In this document: positions 34,032 to 44,480 of the stretch, one piece after another | How positions within the stretch are numbered: position 1 is the first letter of the stretch | Layout: the number at the start of each line of letters is the position of its first letter | NCBI GenBank assembly: GCA_033977485.1 | Contig: CM066991.1 | Location: forward strand, 34,903,850-34,967,849 | DNA length: 64,000 nt | Direction: 5' to 3' | Source of the DNA: Hydrangea macrophylla | Taxonomy: Eukaryota; Streptophyta; Magnoliopsida; Cornales; Hydrangeaceae | Program-made: the position numbers and the translations under genes | The notes under the pieces: generated by a model | What the model saw: the letters and a program-made list of their open reading frames with translations, nothing else | The model's database searches: none | What the model was told of the DNA's origin: nothing

Positions 34032-34371
34032 AATGTTTTGGGCTCCAAGCAATGGGTAGAAAATACCCGGTGAGGTTGAGCTCACATGCTCCCTCACCCA
34101 AGACGCGGTATAAGGCGCAGATTTAAAACATAAAACTGGTATTTTACTGTTGAAAATAAAATGCAGAAAATTATATTAACATAGGAATTAAATTCCCGAT
34201 TATACGAAAATATAGATATCGATTTTGAAACCATAGAAAATATTTTCTATATTTTCAAATATTACGGTTTGGCCCCAGATAATTATTTATAAATAGAAAT
34301 TAAATCAACTACTCATGGAAATAAAAATGCAATATTTATTTATTAATGATAATAAAATACAGGGCGTTACA

Positions 34372-34376
34372 ACTAA
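34372..34376. other. Target site duplication of C, right copy
   Basis: ACTAA, matching 24604-24608. Confidence 0.95.
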
Positions 34377-34690
34377 CATAGTCCAATGGCATGGTACTTG
34401 GTAAACCAGTCGATTCCTAAGTTGATGTCAAACTCTCTCATCGACAATACTACTAAGTCTGTTAATAGGTCACTATCTTCTATGTTAATGGGGCAATCCA
34501 TGCATACTTTTCCAAACTTTATAGATACTCCCAATGGGGATACAACATTTAAGACTACAAAAAGGTTCTGAGGTACTAAACCCAAGTCTTGAACAGTTCT
34601 ACTATTAATGAGTGAATTTGATGCACCAGTATCAAATAAGGCTTTAACTCTACTACCAAAGAGCATGAGTGTACCTTCCAGATTCTAGGC
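34377..34690 (-). pseudogene. Element D protease
   Basis: A retropepsin-like domain open for about 97 codons: VKALFDTGASNSLI with the intact DTGA-type active site, then GLVPQNLFVVLNVVSPLG, VCMDCPINIEDSDLL, LVVLSMREFDINLGIDWF. It aligns by order with residues 398-479 of element C. It ends at the C insertion point. In D the frame upstream towards gag is broken by a stop at about 34685. Confidence 0.85.
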
Positions 34691-35837
34691 CTTAGCGTCA
34701 AATCCAGCTGTCTCTGGGATGATTGCAATTAAATGGGTCTGGATGGCTTGACCTTATGTTGTAGGTTCATAATATCCTTGATGAGGTGCCTTACAGTCTT
34801 GGCTCAAGTGGTGTAGCTCACCACAGTTATAGCATGTGATCTTTTTCTGATTGACGGTCTTAGGTGCATGGTAATCCTTGGCCATATGCCCCAAAGTTCC
34901 ATAACTAAAGCAAATCCCTTCATCTCTTCTTGGGGGAACTAGGGGTGCAACATATCGTCCAATTGGGGCACGTGCTTTATTTTGGGATGGTAGTGGTTGT
35001 GGTGCTGCAGGCCAGGCTAGTTGACGTTAGGGGTTTGCTTGATGAGGATTCCTCTCAGTCATTCATGTGCATTTGTTTCTTTGATATGGTAATGGGGGTC
35101 TCAGTTCTGGGTTGAATCTCGGTGGAAATCTATGAGTATGCTTTCCATCTGTACAACCAACCCTACTAGTGATTCAAATCGTGGTGGCCTCTTGAAGTGG
35201 CAAAGACAATCCATGGTGATACTGTTTGTTCTTTTTTATAGGGGTATCAACCATGTGATAAGCGAAGTACGACAGACTCTCAAACGGAGTAGTGTACTCA
35301 TATAATCATGTTACCCTAGGTTAGCTCCATGAACTCTTTGTTCTTCAGGTTCTGTTCAATCAATAGAAAATACTTGGTCAAGAACTTATCCTTGAATGTG
35401 GCCCAAGTACGTCTTCGGACTGCTTCTTTCCCCATAGTAGTTTCTTCTACTTCCCACCAATCAGCTACTACATGGGTTAACTAAAAGGTTGCTAGTCAAT
35501 TGTTCTCTGCTTTGTTATAGTAGATAGCTCTAAAAATAAGGTTCATTTCCCTTAACCACTATTTGGCTTTCCACGGTTCCATTAATCCATCAAATTTCTC
35601 AGGCCTTAGATCACAGAAACGTTCTAGTAACTTGTCTCTAGTCTGCTTATGATGTGCACAATGGTGGTTACTCCCGTTGTTGTTTCCTCAATTCTCCATA
35701 TTCTGTACTACAACATTAGAACTTTCAATCCTTCCTACTAGAGCTTCCAAAAGTCCTGTCGGATCAATCTCTGATGGAATCAAATTGGCAGGTCCTGATC
35801 CATTACGGTTCCTCGCTCCTCTAGTGTCAGGGGCCAT
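34690..35837 (-). pseudogene. Element D gag
   Basis: The start is the ATG at 35837-35835, reading MAPDTRGARNRNGSGPANL and then IDPTGLLEALVGRIESS, close in plan to the N-terminus of C ([18 protein letters not shown]). The frame stops after about 55 codons. Remnants of the gag core occur between 35180 and 35650 and two knuckle remnants near 34790-34920 (CYNC-like and CFSYG-like, cysteines partly lost). Not functional. Confidence 0.7.
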
Positions 35838-36135
35838 TATGGCCTGAATACCAGTGCATTAGTATGAGCACTTCTTGTTAGTACCAAAATCTTTCAATAG
35901 GTGGTTTTCATAATAAAATACTTAAGAGGATGTCTCATAAATTCAATAAGGAAAATAACTATGGACTACAAATATCGATAAACAAACCGATCTCCAAAAT
36001 AGAGGTAAGAATAGTACACTAGTAATCGAAGGCTTACATAGCGTGGTCATATCTAGAACCACGAGAGACCTGTAAATAACTAGCATAAGGTATCTTATGT
36101 TCAAGAAGGGCAGGACAATTATCGAGCTTACCTAA

Positions 36136-36153
36136 ACCTAGAGATCTAATACC
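36136..36153 (-). other. Primer binding site of element D, mutated
   Basis: TGGTATTAGATCTCTAGG on the element strand, a changed form of TGGTATCAGAGCC. It is nine bases from the LTR end at 36163. Confidence 0.75.
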
Positions 36154-36162
36154 AAAAATCCT

Positions 36163-38186
36163 TGTTATGCCCTAGAGTAAGCCAAAAATAGGGAAAATAC
36201 AAATTTTCCTTTATGGGTCCGTCGACACGTGACTGGTTGTATATTGCTCGACTATCCTTAATTAAAATGATAATAAGAAATGCAATAATAATGGTATGCA
36301 ACCAGTTCAACGCAGTGATACTATATAAATATTAAACAGTTATAAGATAGCAGTTATAATACATATCTGACACTCAAAAGAAAATAATATTAAACAACAG
36401 AAGTCTTGTGACAATACTTGTCATTAATATCGAAAGCAACTAATTTATTACATTGTAAGATAAAAGATAAAAGAAAGTTTAGGTAGGCTAATCTTCAACT
36501 AGAGAAGCCATAGTTGTTCCTAAAGAAGTCTTCTCTGGAATAGCCTTCCTCATAGCATCCTTCAGCGTTATATCCTTTATCACTGTAGTTGGCCTCGGGC
36601 TGTGCACCACCTGCTAAGTTTGACATAGCTAGACGTGGAAGGTCCAGCGGTGTAAAACATTGTCAGCTTAAATACAAGCCGAGCGAGTATAAAGTCTCAT
36701 GAAGCTTCGTTAGAAACAGTTGAGTCAAACAATTAGGTTCATTATTCATTAGTCGGCTTATTTACGTCGTTATGAGAAATCAAGAATATTGATCATAGGA
36801 GAACATGATAAGGAACGATCTCAAAAACTTTTATTGAGACTCACAACAGAAAGGGTTATACAACAACTAGCTCATTTCACGATTTAAAACTAAACTCTAA
36901 CTCCTTTTCACATTCTCGACATAAGTCATAAGTTTAGAATATATATGCCATAACAGTCGCTTGATGCGTATACTATACATGCTTTAAAAGTCACTTAATC
37001 TCCCTCAGTGCATCAAGATAGTATCATGCTTTAACAGTTGACTCGACCATGATATTCAAGAGTGATTAGTATACTATACATGCCTTAATAACCACTTAAT
37101 CACCCTGTGTGCATCAAGATAGTATCATGCTTTGACAGCTGACTATATCACTAAAGTCTAGTCACAATCTACTTCCTCAATCACAAAATAGACTCATACA
37201 ATAGGGATAACAATAATGACCAACCCGACAACATTCAACAATACAGTAATGACACAAAATGATAGAGTAACGATACAGTATAGACCAAAGTATAAGTGAT
37301 GATGCGCGAAGCACAAATCTATAGAGCGCGTGATTATTAGAAAATTCCAATCTTATTGCCCATATTTTATTCTCATTATCAGAGTTGATGCAGAACGGAA
37401 GTCATCATCGTGTTAAGAGTTTATAAAGATTGATTTTAAGCCTCCACGAGAAACATATAAGTTTCACATATAATCAAAGTTCATACATTATCAATAGACC
37501 CAAGTGTGTGTGTGATAATTGGATATGCGATAGGCTAAGTCATGGGTATAGTATCTGAGGTTATCATATAAAACATCGACGATCCGTTCAAAGCATGCAA
37601 AACAAGCAAACTAATCAAAATTGCTAAACATGAGTTCTCTAACCTAGCTCGAACGCTTGGCCTCGATAGTAAAAAGATTCCTAGTTTAAAACCCACATGT
37701 AAGTTCATAAATAAGTTCCAAAGGCACATGTAAGTTATCAAAACTTATAAAAGTAGAATATAACAGATTCTGAATGAAAATCTACTCTCATATAAGCTTA
37801 AGACATGTTTGGATGATCATCAAGACAACCATTTGCTAATAATAAGCTTGATTGTTAACTTTCTGTCAAAATTAAGAACTACAACTACTTGTAATTCATA
37901 TCCATGGGTGTAAAATCAAGTAAAGACTGATCCTACAAGTTTCTTAGTGGGAATAGATACTCACACAAGCTTATAATGTGAGTAGATGATGAAATATGAA
38001 TGGATGTTGTGAAAGCATTAGCTAAGAGCCTCAACACAACTTCTAGCAAGCTTCCAAGATAGGATCTTCCTTCAACCTTCTTGATTCTTCTAGCAAACTT
38101 CATATGTATGAATTGTGAGTGTGTATGACCATATAGAGAGGTTATGATGAAGGATTGGTGGACATACAAGGTGTATGCATAGTGTA
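36163..38186 (-). repeat. 5' LTR of element D, outer end missing
   Basis: Starts TGTTATGCCC on the plus strand (element-strand end GGGCATAACA, as in C). It contains the conserved tail block (36662-36690) and a hairpin array (36961-37144). At 38187 it meets the 5' LTR of E. About 2.0 kb is left. A leader-like stretch at 37933-38169 reads as an ORF by chance. The U3 part beyond E was not found after the E 3' LTR, so it was lost or rearranged. Confidence 0.7.
36961..37144. repeat. Hairpin array in the D LTR
   Basis: Two tandem units of about 100 bp share TATACTATACATGC and GTGCATCAAGATAGTATCATGC. Pairing arms are TTGATGC/GCATCAA (36961-37016), ATCATG/CATGAT (37023-37053) and GTGATTA/TAATCAC (37062-37103). 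Confidence 0.7.
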
Positions 38187-38533
38187 TGTAGTACTTGTAA
38201 TTTTTCCTTCGTGTAATAAATGAGTTTTCTAAATTTCTATATTTGGCATATTATTATTTTAATTATGTGACTATATCAACGTGTTGTACTAATTAGACTA
38301 TAGGCACCATATTGACATGACTATTATAAGACTTAACTTAGTCCCGTATCCAGACCCTGACATTAGAATAATACCTGATTATATGTAAATTGAGAAAGTA
38401 GCACAAAACATGAGGTGGACCCCACATGGCCAGCCACATGGCAGCCCATCTAACCTCCCTAGCCATTTATCCATCCAATGGACACTTGTCCATGCATGCA
38501 CACATGTAAGGTGACACCTAGCACATGCAAGAC

Positions 38534-38541
38534 TCTATATA
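38534..38541 (+). promoter_or_regulatory. TATA box of the E 5' LTR
   Basis: CTATATAA, matched by CTATATAAA at 54916 in the 3' LTR. A GA-rich leader follows in both. Confidence 0.6.
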
Positions 38542-40033
38542 ACATGCATGTCTTCATGCATTACACTCTTTTAACACTTATAATCTACACATATGTTTAG
38601 AGAGAGGGCGCTAGGAGATGAGTTCCATTGAAAAATAGAAAACCTTATAAGAGAAACCCAAGCATTCATCCCTCTTCTCTTATACACACCTCACATGTAA
38701 ACACATATATACACCCACACCATCATAGAATCCTAGAATCTATGAGAAGAAGTACAGAAGCATTACAAAGAATCCTAGAAGAGAAGAAGTTAGAAGAAGG
38801 AGTTTTCACCATTGAAGTTTGAATTCAAGCTTCCCTAAGCTTAATTCCTACATCCAAGACCCAATTCCAAGCTTTGGTGAGTCTACTAGCTCACTCTAGA
38901 ACTTATATAGTATGTAGTAATATTTAGTAAGTGTTTGAGGATGTTATTTTGAAGTTTCCATGCCATGCAATTTGATTTTCGAACTTAAACCCGTAGTATA
39001 ACAATGCTGTCAAAAACTGCTAGAAATAGAGGAGGAATCAGTTTTTGGGAAAAGGTTCAAGGAACCAGTTTATAGGAGTAATCGGTTCATGGGTTGTATT
39101 TTCTATTAATTTTATTCCTAGGCTTTGTTTGGTCGTACCTCAATTTTTTGAACATAAATGCTTGTTATATGTTTATCAAAAGTTGCATGTTAGTAACTTA
39201 GTCTTAGTAATAAATTTGTGCATGTGATGTGTTAAACTTATGCTAGGTGCTTTGAACTTATGAAAGGAGCTTTAATAGTTGTCCTTTGACTCCAAGATGA
39301 ATCTAGAAGGTTTGTACCATACTTTTATCTACATAAGACCTTGTTATATGAATCTCAGAGACTACATGATAGTATCATAGACGAATTAACGGACTCATGC
39401 ATGTGTTTTATGTACAAAACTTATAAAAGATGCTTTAAACTTATGATGCAAGCTTTAATAAGTTGTACATAGACTCAAGAGTAGTTTTATATGGATTATT
39501 ATGACTACTATGAACATGTTGAACTATTTGAAGGAGTATGTATGTTTAGTACACCGAGCTTAATGTGTTATACATTGCATGAAGAGAAGGAATCTAGAAG
39601 TTGGCACTAGAAATCGATTAGTAGGGATAAACTAATTTCTGGAACTTCACCCAGAAACTGATTAGTGGGAGTAACCGGTTTGTGGGTGTTTTTTGAAAAA
39701 ATTCCCTTAAGGTATATTTAAGGCCAGGAGCTGAATGTGAATGGTTATTCAAATTTTATTAGCATATTATGATGTAGAGTAGAATGATGGAAGTATAAAC
39801 AGAATCTTGATGGTTATAATTGGAAGTTATATAATGAACTAAACTCCATAATGAGTAATGCATGGAAGTCAGGGATAAGTGAGTATCAGTTGTACTATAT
39901 CGGGAGTAGCTTATGCTGAGATTAAGTGTTGGATAGTTAAACTAGACAGCAGAGGTCGGGATGGTGTAAGAAAGGTATAGTTGTCAGGTTGGTGGCCACG
40001 AGAGGCCTAGTGTGATAACGTATTAGTGTTGTG

Positions 40034-40430
40034 AGTCGGGACTTCGTGTTGGACTAGTGTTGTGAGTCAGGACTTCATGTTGGACTAGTCTTATGAGTTG
40101 CGACTTTGTGTCAAACTCAGTTTGGTTATGATAGGACTTTGTGTTGAACTAGTGTGGTGAGTTGGGACTTCGTGTCAAACTCAGTTTTGATATGATAAGA
40201 CTTCCTGTCGGACTTGTATTGTGAGTTGGGACTTCGTATCAAACTCAGTTTGGTTATGATATGACTATATCTTAGACTAGTATTGTGAGTTGGGACTTCG
40301 TGTCAAACTCAGTTTGGTTATGATAGGACTTTGTGTTGGGGCTTATGTTGTGAGTTGGGACTCCGTGTCAAACTCAGTTTGGCTAGGATAGGACTTCGTG
40401 TCGGGTGGACTAAGAAGGCTAGGACTCCAT
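40034..40430. repeat. Hairpin array 1 in the E LTR
   Basis: About five units of 62-64 bp plus two half units around a constant GGGACTTCGTGTC. Arms are AGTC/GACT in some (40034-40055) and TGAGTT/AACTCA in others (40094-40119). A smaller palindrome CAAACT-C-AGTTTG is included in the long units. The 3' LTR has the same array at 56404-56702. Confidence 0.8.
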
Positions 40431-40454
40431 GTCTGCCTTATTTGTTAAGTTGAG

Positions 40455-40960
40455 TTGAACACTTTGGTTCTTTGTAACAAAGTGAGAACACCTTGGTTCT
40501 CCATTATGAAATGAGAATACTTCGAATCTCCGTGATGAAGTGAAGGTTGAGTTGAATACTTTGATTCAAGGTAATGAAGTGAAGGTTGAGTTGAACACTT
40601 CGATTCTCCATGAAGAAGCGAAGGTTGAGTTAAACACTTCGAATCTTTGTGATAAAGTAATGATTGCGTTGAACACTTCAAATCTCCGTGACAAAGTAAA
40701 GGTTAAGTTGAACACTTTGATTCTCTGTAATGAAGTGAGAATAATTTGGGTCTTCGTGATGAAGTGAAGGTTGAGTTGAACACTTCAGTTCTTAGTGATG
40801 AAGTGAGAATACTTCGGGTCTTTGTAACGAAGTGAGGTTGAGTTGAACACTTCGGTTCTTCGTGATGATGTAAAGGTTGAATTGAACACTTTAGTTCTTT
40901 TTGACAATGTAAAGGTTAGTAAGAATTCTTCAGTTCTTCGTGAAGAAGTAAAAGTTAGTA
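40455..40960. repeat. Hairpin array 2 in the E LTR
   Basis: About a dozen units of roughly 40 bp built on GTGAAGGTTGAGTTGAACAC and TTCTCCGTGATGA. Arms vary together: CACTTTG/CAAAGTG (40460-40484), GAAGTG/CACTTC (40576-40601), AAAGT/ACTTT (40693-40718), ACTTCG/CGAAGT (near 40810-40832). Confidence 0.8.
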
Positions 40961-41715
40961 TAGAGTGATTAGATTCTCTGTTGTTGTTGTTGTTGTTGTT
41001 TAGAGTTGAGATTCAGTGTCCGACTCTGGTAGTAATTTGTGTCCGACTCTGGTAGGGTTGTCAGGATGTTGAGATTAGTTGTGCTGATCATTTTCTTTTC
41101 GAATACCTAGATGGGCAAGTTAGTAGTTAGGGTTTGATGGTGACAATGTGTGATTCCTTAAAAGACGTAATAAGAGCAGTGAACGTATCTTGTTGTGTAT
41201 GGATATATAAGTTCTATTTCTTTTAGTTTTCTCACTCGGCATTCATAAGCTGATGTCGTTCGTGTTGCTGGACATTCCCATGTCTAGCTTATCCAAGTGA
41301 TGAGTACACAAGTGGAGATGCTGACAGGAGGAGTACGTAGAAGAAGAATACATCTAGGAGGATTATGGCTACGCTAGTTAGAGAGAAGACTAGTAGTTGT
41401 AATCTTCTAAATATTTTTGTGCTATAAGCACTCTCAGAATACTTTATCTATCTTTTATAATAGCTCCTATAAGGCCCTAAATCCATAAAACAATGTTGTA
41501 TTCATGGAGTTGTAGTAGCTGAGCTAGCATTTCTGTTTCCTTTGTAATATAACCGTGAATGTTAAGGTTCGCTTTATCTTACTATTAGTCATGTTGCTTT
41601 TATTATTGATGAGTTATGGACAATTTAGTGATTCAACCAATCACATGTCTAAGGGTCAAAGATGGAAATTATTATTTTTCCTATTTTTGCTACGCCGGGG
41701 CATGATAGGGAATTT

Positions 41716-41733
41716 TGGTATCAGAGCCTTAGG
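41716..41733 (+). other. Primer binding site of element E
   Basis: TGGTATCAGAGCCTTAGG, initiator Met tRNA type, eight bases after the LTR end. Confidence 0.9.
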
Positions 41734-41814
41734 TTAAGATGTGTGCATCGACTATCCTACACACTTAATTTATAAACATTAGACCCTTTTTCCACCTATA
41801 AAGATATTATTCCT

Positions 41815-41934
41815 ATGATAGTTATGGAGGGCGGAAGGCTAGGGTTGGACGATGACTTTGAGGACATGGAGCTAGATCCTTTGGATGACGACGATGATGA
41901 GATGGTTGATGAGTTTGACTCGTACTTGGACTAG
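41815..41934 (+). pseudogene. Acidic leader ORF of element E
   Basis: From ATG 41815 (or 41824) a 39-codon reading extends to TAG at 41932: MEGGRLGLDDDFEDMELDPL and then a run of D/E. After the stop, which looks like a former CAG codon, the same frame continues PPKEILIQDEAPPYE before further stops. It sits where gag should start but does not look like a gag N-terminus. I do not recognise it. A nonautonomous or rearranged leader is possible. Confidence 0.4.
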
Positions 41935-42318
41935 GTTCCACCTAAGGAGATTCTAATCCAAGATGAGGCTCCACCATATGAGTAAGACATGAAGGACTTT
42001 TGAGATAGGATTCCCAGGATCTAGTGCTTTACTTATATTAGGACTAGTAGCCCATTTTTGTTTATATAGTATGTACCTAGGCATTTAACACGAACAAGTA
42101 GTAGCATGTACGCCTTTTTGTGTAAATATTTGAAGTTATCTATGAAGACTTGTTTCCACTACTTGATGAAATGTATACTTGATGAGATATGTACTCATAT
42201 TAGAATTATTAGCTATACCTCATATCGTTTATATATCTCGTAACCACAGTTAGGACTTGAGTATGACCAATAGATATTCATTTAGGTTCGTAAGCACATA
42301 CGCAGATGACAAGTCAGC
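41935..42318 (+). other. Element E, noncoding stretch where most of gag is missing
   Basis: About 380 bp, A/T-rich, no readable frame. It contains repeated stops and ATATCTCG-type words and looks like untranslated DNA. The gag core present in element C before the zinc knuckles is not found here, so it was deleted or replaced. Confidence 0.5.
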
Positions 42319-42700
42319 CACCCCTACTTAGGAATTGACCAAGAGGAAGAACTTTGACCAGTTTCCAAGGAAACAAATGCTCATGGAATAATGGTAAGAA
42401 ACCAGGACCCACCTTTCCCCGGGATAAGCATGTAGCACCTTTCGTACCACAAGTACCAACCATAACCACTGGGAACAACATGGATGGATGTTTCAATTAT
42501 AGGATCCATGGACATATGGCACAGGACTACATAGCCCCCAAGACTAACAACCGAGCTAATGCTATATGCTACAACTACGGCAAAAGAGGGCACATTAGTA
42601 AAGATTGCAAGGCACCGAGAGGAAACTATCATAGGCCTACTCTTCAAGGTCAAACTGGCAAAGCTCGACTCAATTCTATGGTATGATGAAAAGGAACAAT
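42319..42700 (+). pseudogene. Element E gag C-terminus with two degenerate zinc knuckles
   Basis: The reading at 42354-42686 has KCSWNNGKKPGPTF, then CFNYRIHGHMAQDY (second and last cysteines lost) and CYNYGKRGHISKDC (second cysteine lost), then KAPRGNY and GKARLNSMV. Order and spacing match residues 268-359 of element C. Loss of knuckle cysteines would remove RNA binding. Confidence 0.75.
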
Positions 42701-43190
42701 AGAACTTGGAAGGTACACTCACATTATATGCTAGTGGAGTTAAAGTACTTTTTGATACTAGTGCTATAAACTCATGTATTACCTTCACGATTGTACGATG
42801 ATTGGGTTTAGTACCCTAAGCACTCAAGGAATCTCTGAATGCGGTATCACCCTTGGGAGTGACCTTAAAGCCAAGAAAAGTGTGCAAGGACTGAACTTTG
42901 ACATTGGAGGATAGAAACCTACCCACAGACTTAATTGTTTTGTCAATGAAGGAGTTCGATATGATACTAGGAATTGATTGGCTCGATCACTAGGTATTAT
43001 GCAAAGTTAGATTATGCTAGTAAGTCGATCACGTTTTCAATACCGGGGAGTACACTCTCTAATTTTTAATGCAACACTACTAGTGATGCCTTTCTTATAA
43101 GTCGCTTAGCCACTATGGAAACCACAAGCTCAGAATTGACGATCACTCAAATCCCAATAGTTTGAGACTCTGATGATGTCTTTTAGAACA
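42701..43190 (+). pseudogene. Element E protease
   Basis: Pieces in one frame: GVKVLFDTSAINS, in which the active-site DTG has become DTS, then LNAVSPLGVTLKPRKVCKD and [19 protein letters not shown] near 42940-43000. Several stops separate them. It corresponds to residues 395-480 of element C. The lost glycine and the stops show it is inactive. Confidence 0.75.
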
Positions 43191-43960
43191 TTTCTGGATT
43201 ACCACCTAAGCATGAGATCGACTTTTGTATTGTGTTAGCACCCAAAAATGGCACCATTATCTAAGACCCCTTATCGTATGGCCCCAACAAAAATGCTAGA
43301 GCTAAAGAATCAAGTATAAGGAGCCCCAGTTTGTGCTTGGATTCATTAGACCAAGCACGTCACCATAGGAAGCCCCAGTTCTGTTTGTTAGAAAGAAGGA
43401 TGGAAATCTTCCACTCTGTATTGACTACAAAGAATTGAATAAGGTCACCATCAATAAAAAGTACCAACTTTCTAGGATAGATGAACTATTCGATCAATTA
43501 CAAGGAGCGACAACCTTTTCAAAGATTGACTTGCATATTCAAATACCACCAATTACATGTTAGACCTGAAGATATACCTAAAATAGCTTTCAGGACAAGA
43601 TATGGGCAATATGAGTTCTTAGCTATGCCTTTTGGATTAACTAATGCCCCGTCAATATTAATAGATTTGATGAATTGGGTGTTTAGGCCCTTCTTGGATT
43701 AATTCATTATCGTGTTTATCAATGATATCCTCATTTATTCAAAACATGAAGAAGAACACAAAAAAAACATACAAATTGAATTCCAGACACTTAGAGAAAA
43801 TAGCCTCTATGCCATGTTCAGTAAGTGTGAGTTTTGGCTAAAAAAAGTTAATTCTTAGGCCATGTAGTTAATAGAATGGAATTTTGGTAAACTCAACAAA
43901 GACGGACGCAGTTTCTAATTGGAGTTGACAGACCAACGCGTCAGAAGTATGAAGTTTCCT
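43191..43960 (+). pseudogene. Element E reverse transcriptase, catalytic Asp lost
   Basis: Readable blocks are [13 protein letters not shown] and [13 protein letters not shown] (43380-43450), [33 protein letters not shown] (43481-43702), and FIIVFINDILIYS (about 43700-43740). In the last, the first catalytic aspartate of FIDD is asparagine (AAT at 43721). A TAA just before FIIVF replaces the glutamine found in C. Further on, [10 protein letters not shown] is followed by a frameshift. Confidence 0.8.
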
Positions 43961-44480
43961 CAGACTAGTTGGATATTACAAGAGGCTCATGGAAGGATTC
44001 TCTAGGATTACATCTCCTTTAATCAGAGTAATGAAAAAGGACTAGAAGTTCGAGTAGAAGGACAAGCACAAATGCACTTTCTAGAAACTAAAGGAGAGGT
44101 TGACCTTAGTACCAGTACTAGCTATACCCAAGAATGGTGAATAGTACACTATCTATAGTGATGCCTCGTATCAAGGATTATGATGTGTACTTATGCAGAA
44201 CGGTAAGGTGATCGCTTATGGCTCTAGACAATTAAAGACACATGAGTTGAACTACCCTACACACGACTTGGAATTGGCTGTAATTGTCTTTGCACTTAAG
44301 ATTGGGAGGCACAGATCTATGGAGAGAAGTTCAACTTATTTTCGGACACAAAAGTTTGAAATGCCTGTTCTCTCAGAAGGAGCTGAACATGAGACAACGA
44401 TGTTGGATGGAACTACTTCAGGACTTAATTTGTAATACTACCCCGGTAAGGAAAATGTAGTTACATACACTCTGAGTAGA
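43961..44480 (+). pseudogene. Element E RNase H
   Basis: From GYYKRLMEGFSR-like text near 43965 to QYYPGKENVVTYTLSRR-like text near 44440. The middle (44193-44435) reads [20 protein letters not shown] and [16 protein letters not shown] before a frameshift disrupts WRHYLYGE. It aligns with residues 800-978 of C. Not functional. Confidence 0.75.

Larger units (their letters stand above)
24609..34371 (-). mobile_element. Element C: intact Tekay-like chromovirus (Ty3/gypsy)
   Basis: A complete element of 9763 bp: LTRs of 2522 and 2524 bp, Met-tRNA PBS, polypurine tract, and a single 1499-codon gag-pol frame with all expected catalytic residues and a C-terminal chromodomain. It is bounded by an exact 5-bp target duplication, ACTAA. 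The two LTRs differ by roughly two dozen changes by eye, mostly C/T and G/A, plus a rearranged patch in the GC-rich block, so insertion is recent. It sits inside element D in the same orientation. The Tekay/Del assignment rests on the chromodomain, PBS and LTR length. Confidence 0.95.
31848..34371 (-). repeat. 5' LTR of element C
   Basis: TGTCACGCCCC to GGGCGTTACA on the plus strand, the promoter-bearing LTR. It has the same internal order as the 3' LTR: tail block (32223-32248), hairpin array (32513-32865), GC-rich block (33161-33317), GA-rich run and TATA box. Differences from the 3' LTR are scattered single changes, mostly transitions, a TA-repeat length change at about 33675, and a patch at 33280-33317. 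Confidence 0.95.
22955..38186 (-). mobile_element. Element D: Tekay-like chromovirus, degenerate, split by element C
   Basis: D is visible as RNase H and RT (22955-24608) and, beyond the inserted element C, as protease, gag, PBS and LTR (34372-38186). The order fits one minus-strand element whose 5' LTR is on the right. The target duplication ACTAA on both sides of C shows the two halves were once joined. The integrase end is missing on the left, where the B LTR begins at 22954. The right end is cut by E at 38187. Many stops show it is old. Confidence 0.75.
38187..41707 (+). repeat. 5' LTR of element E
   Basis: Starts TGTAGTACTTG and ends GGGGCATGATA (a mutated TGACA end), 3.52 kb. Contains TATA at 38534, a GA-rich spot at about 38597, a repeated phrase with AACCAGTTT/AACCGGTTT (39040-39120 and 39600-39690), two hairpin arrays (40034-40430 and 40455-40960), a (TTG) run near 40981 and the conserved tail block (41231-41256). 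The last 250 bp precede the PBS. Confidence 0.85.

Noticed and set aside
37933..38169. 78-codon minus-strand reading in the D LTR
   Set aside because: Falls in LTR sequence near the likely transcription start, no family character.
40445..40767. Repetitive readings on both strands over E array 2
   Set aside because: Products of a 40-bp tandem repeat translated in frame; not a protein.
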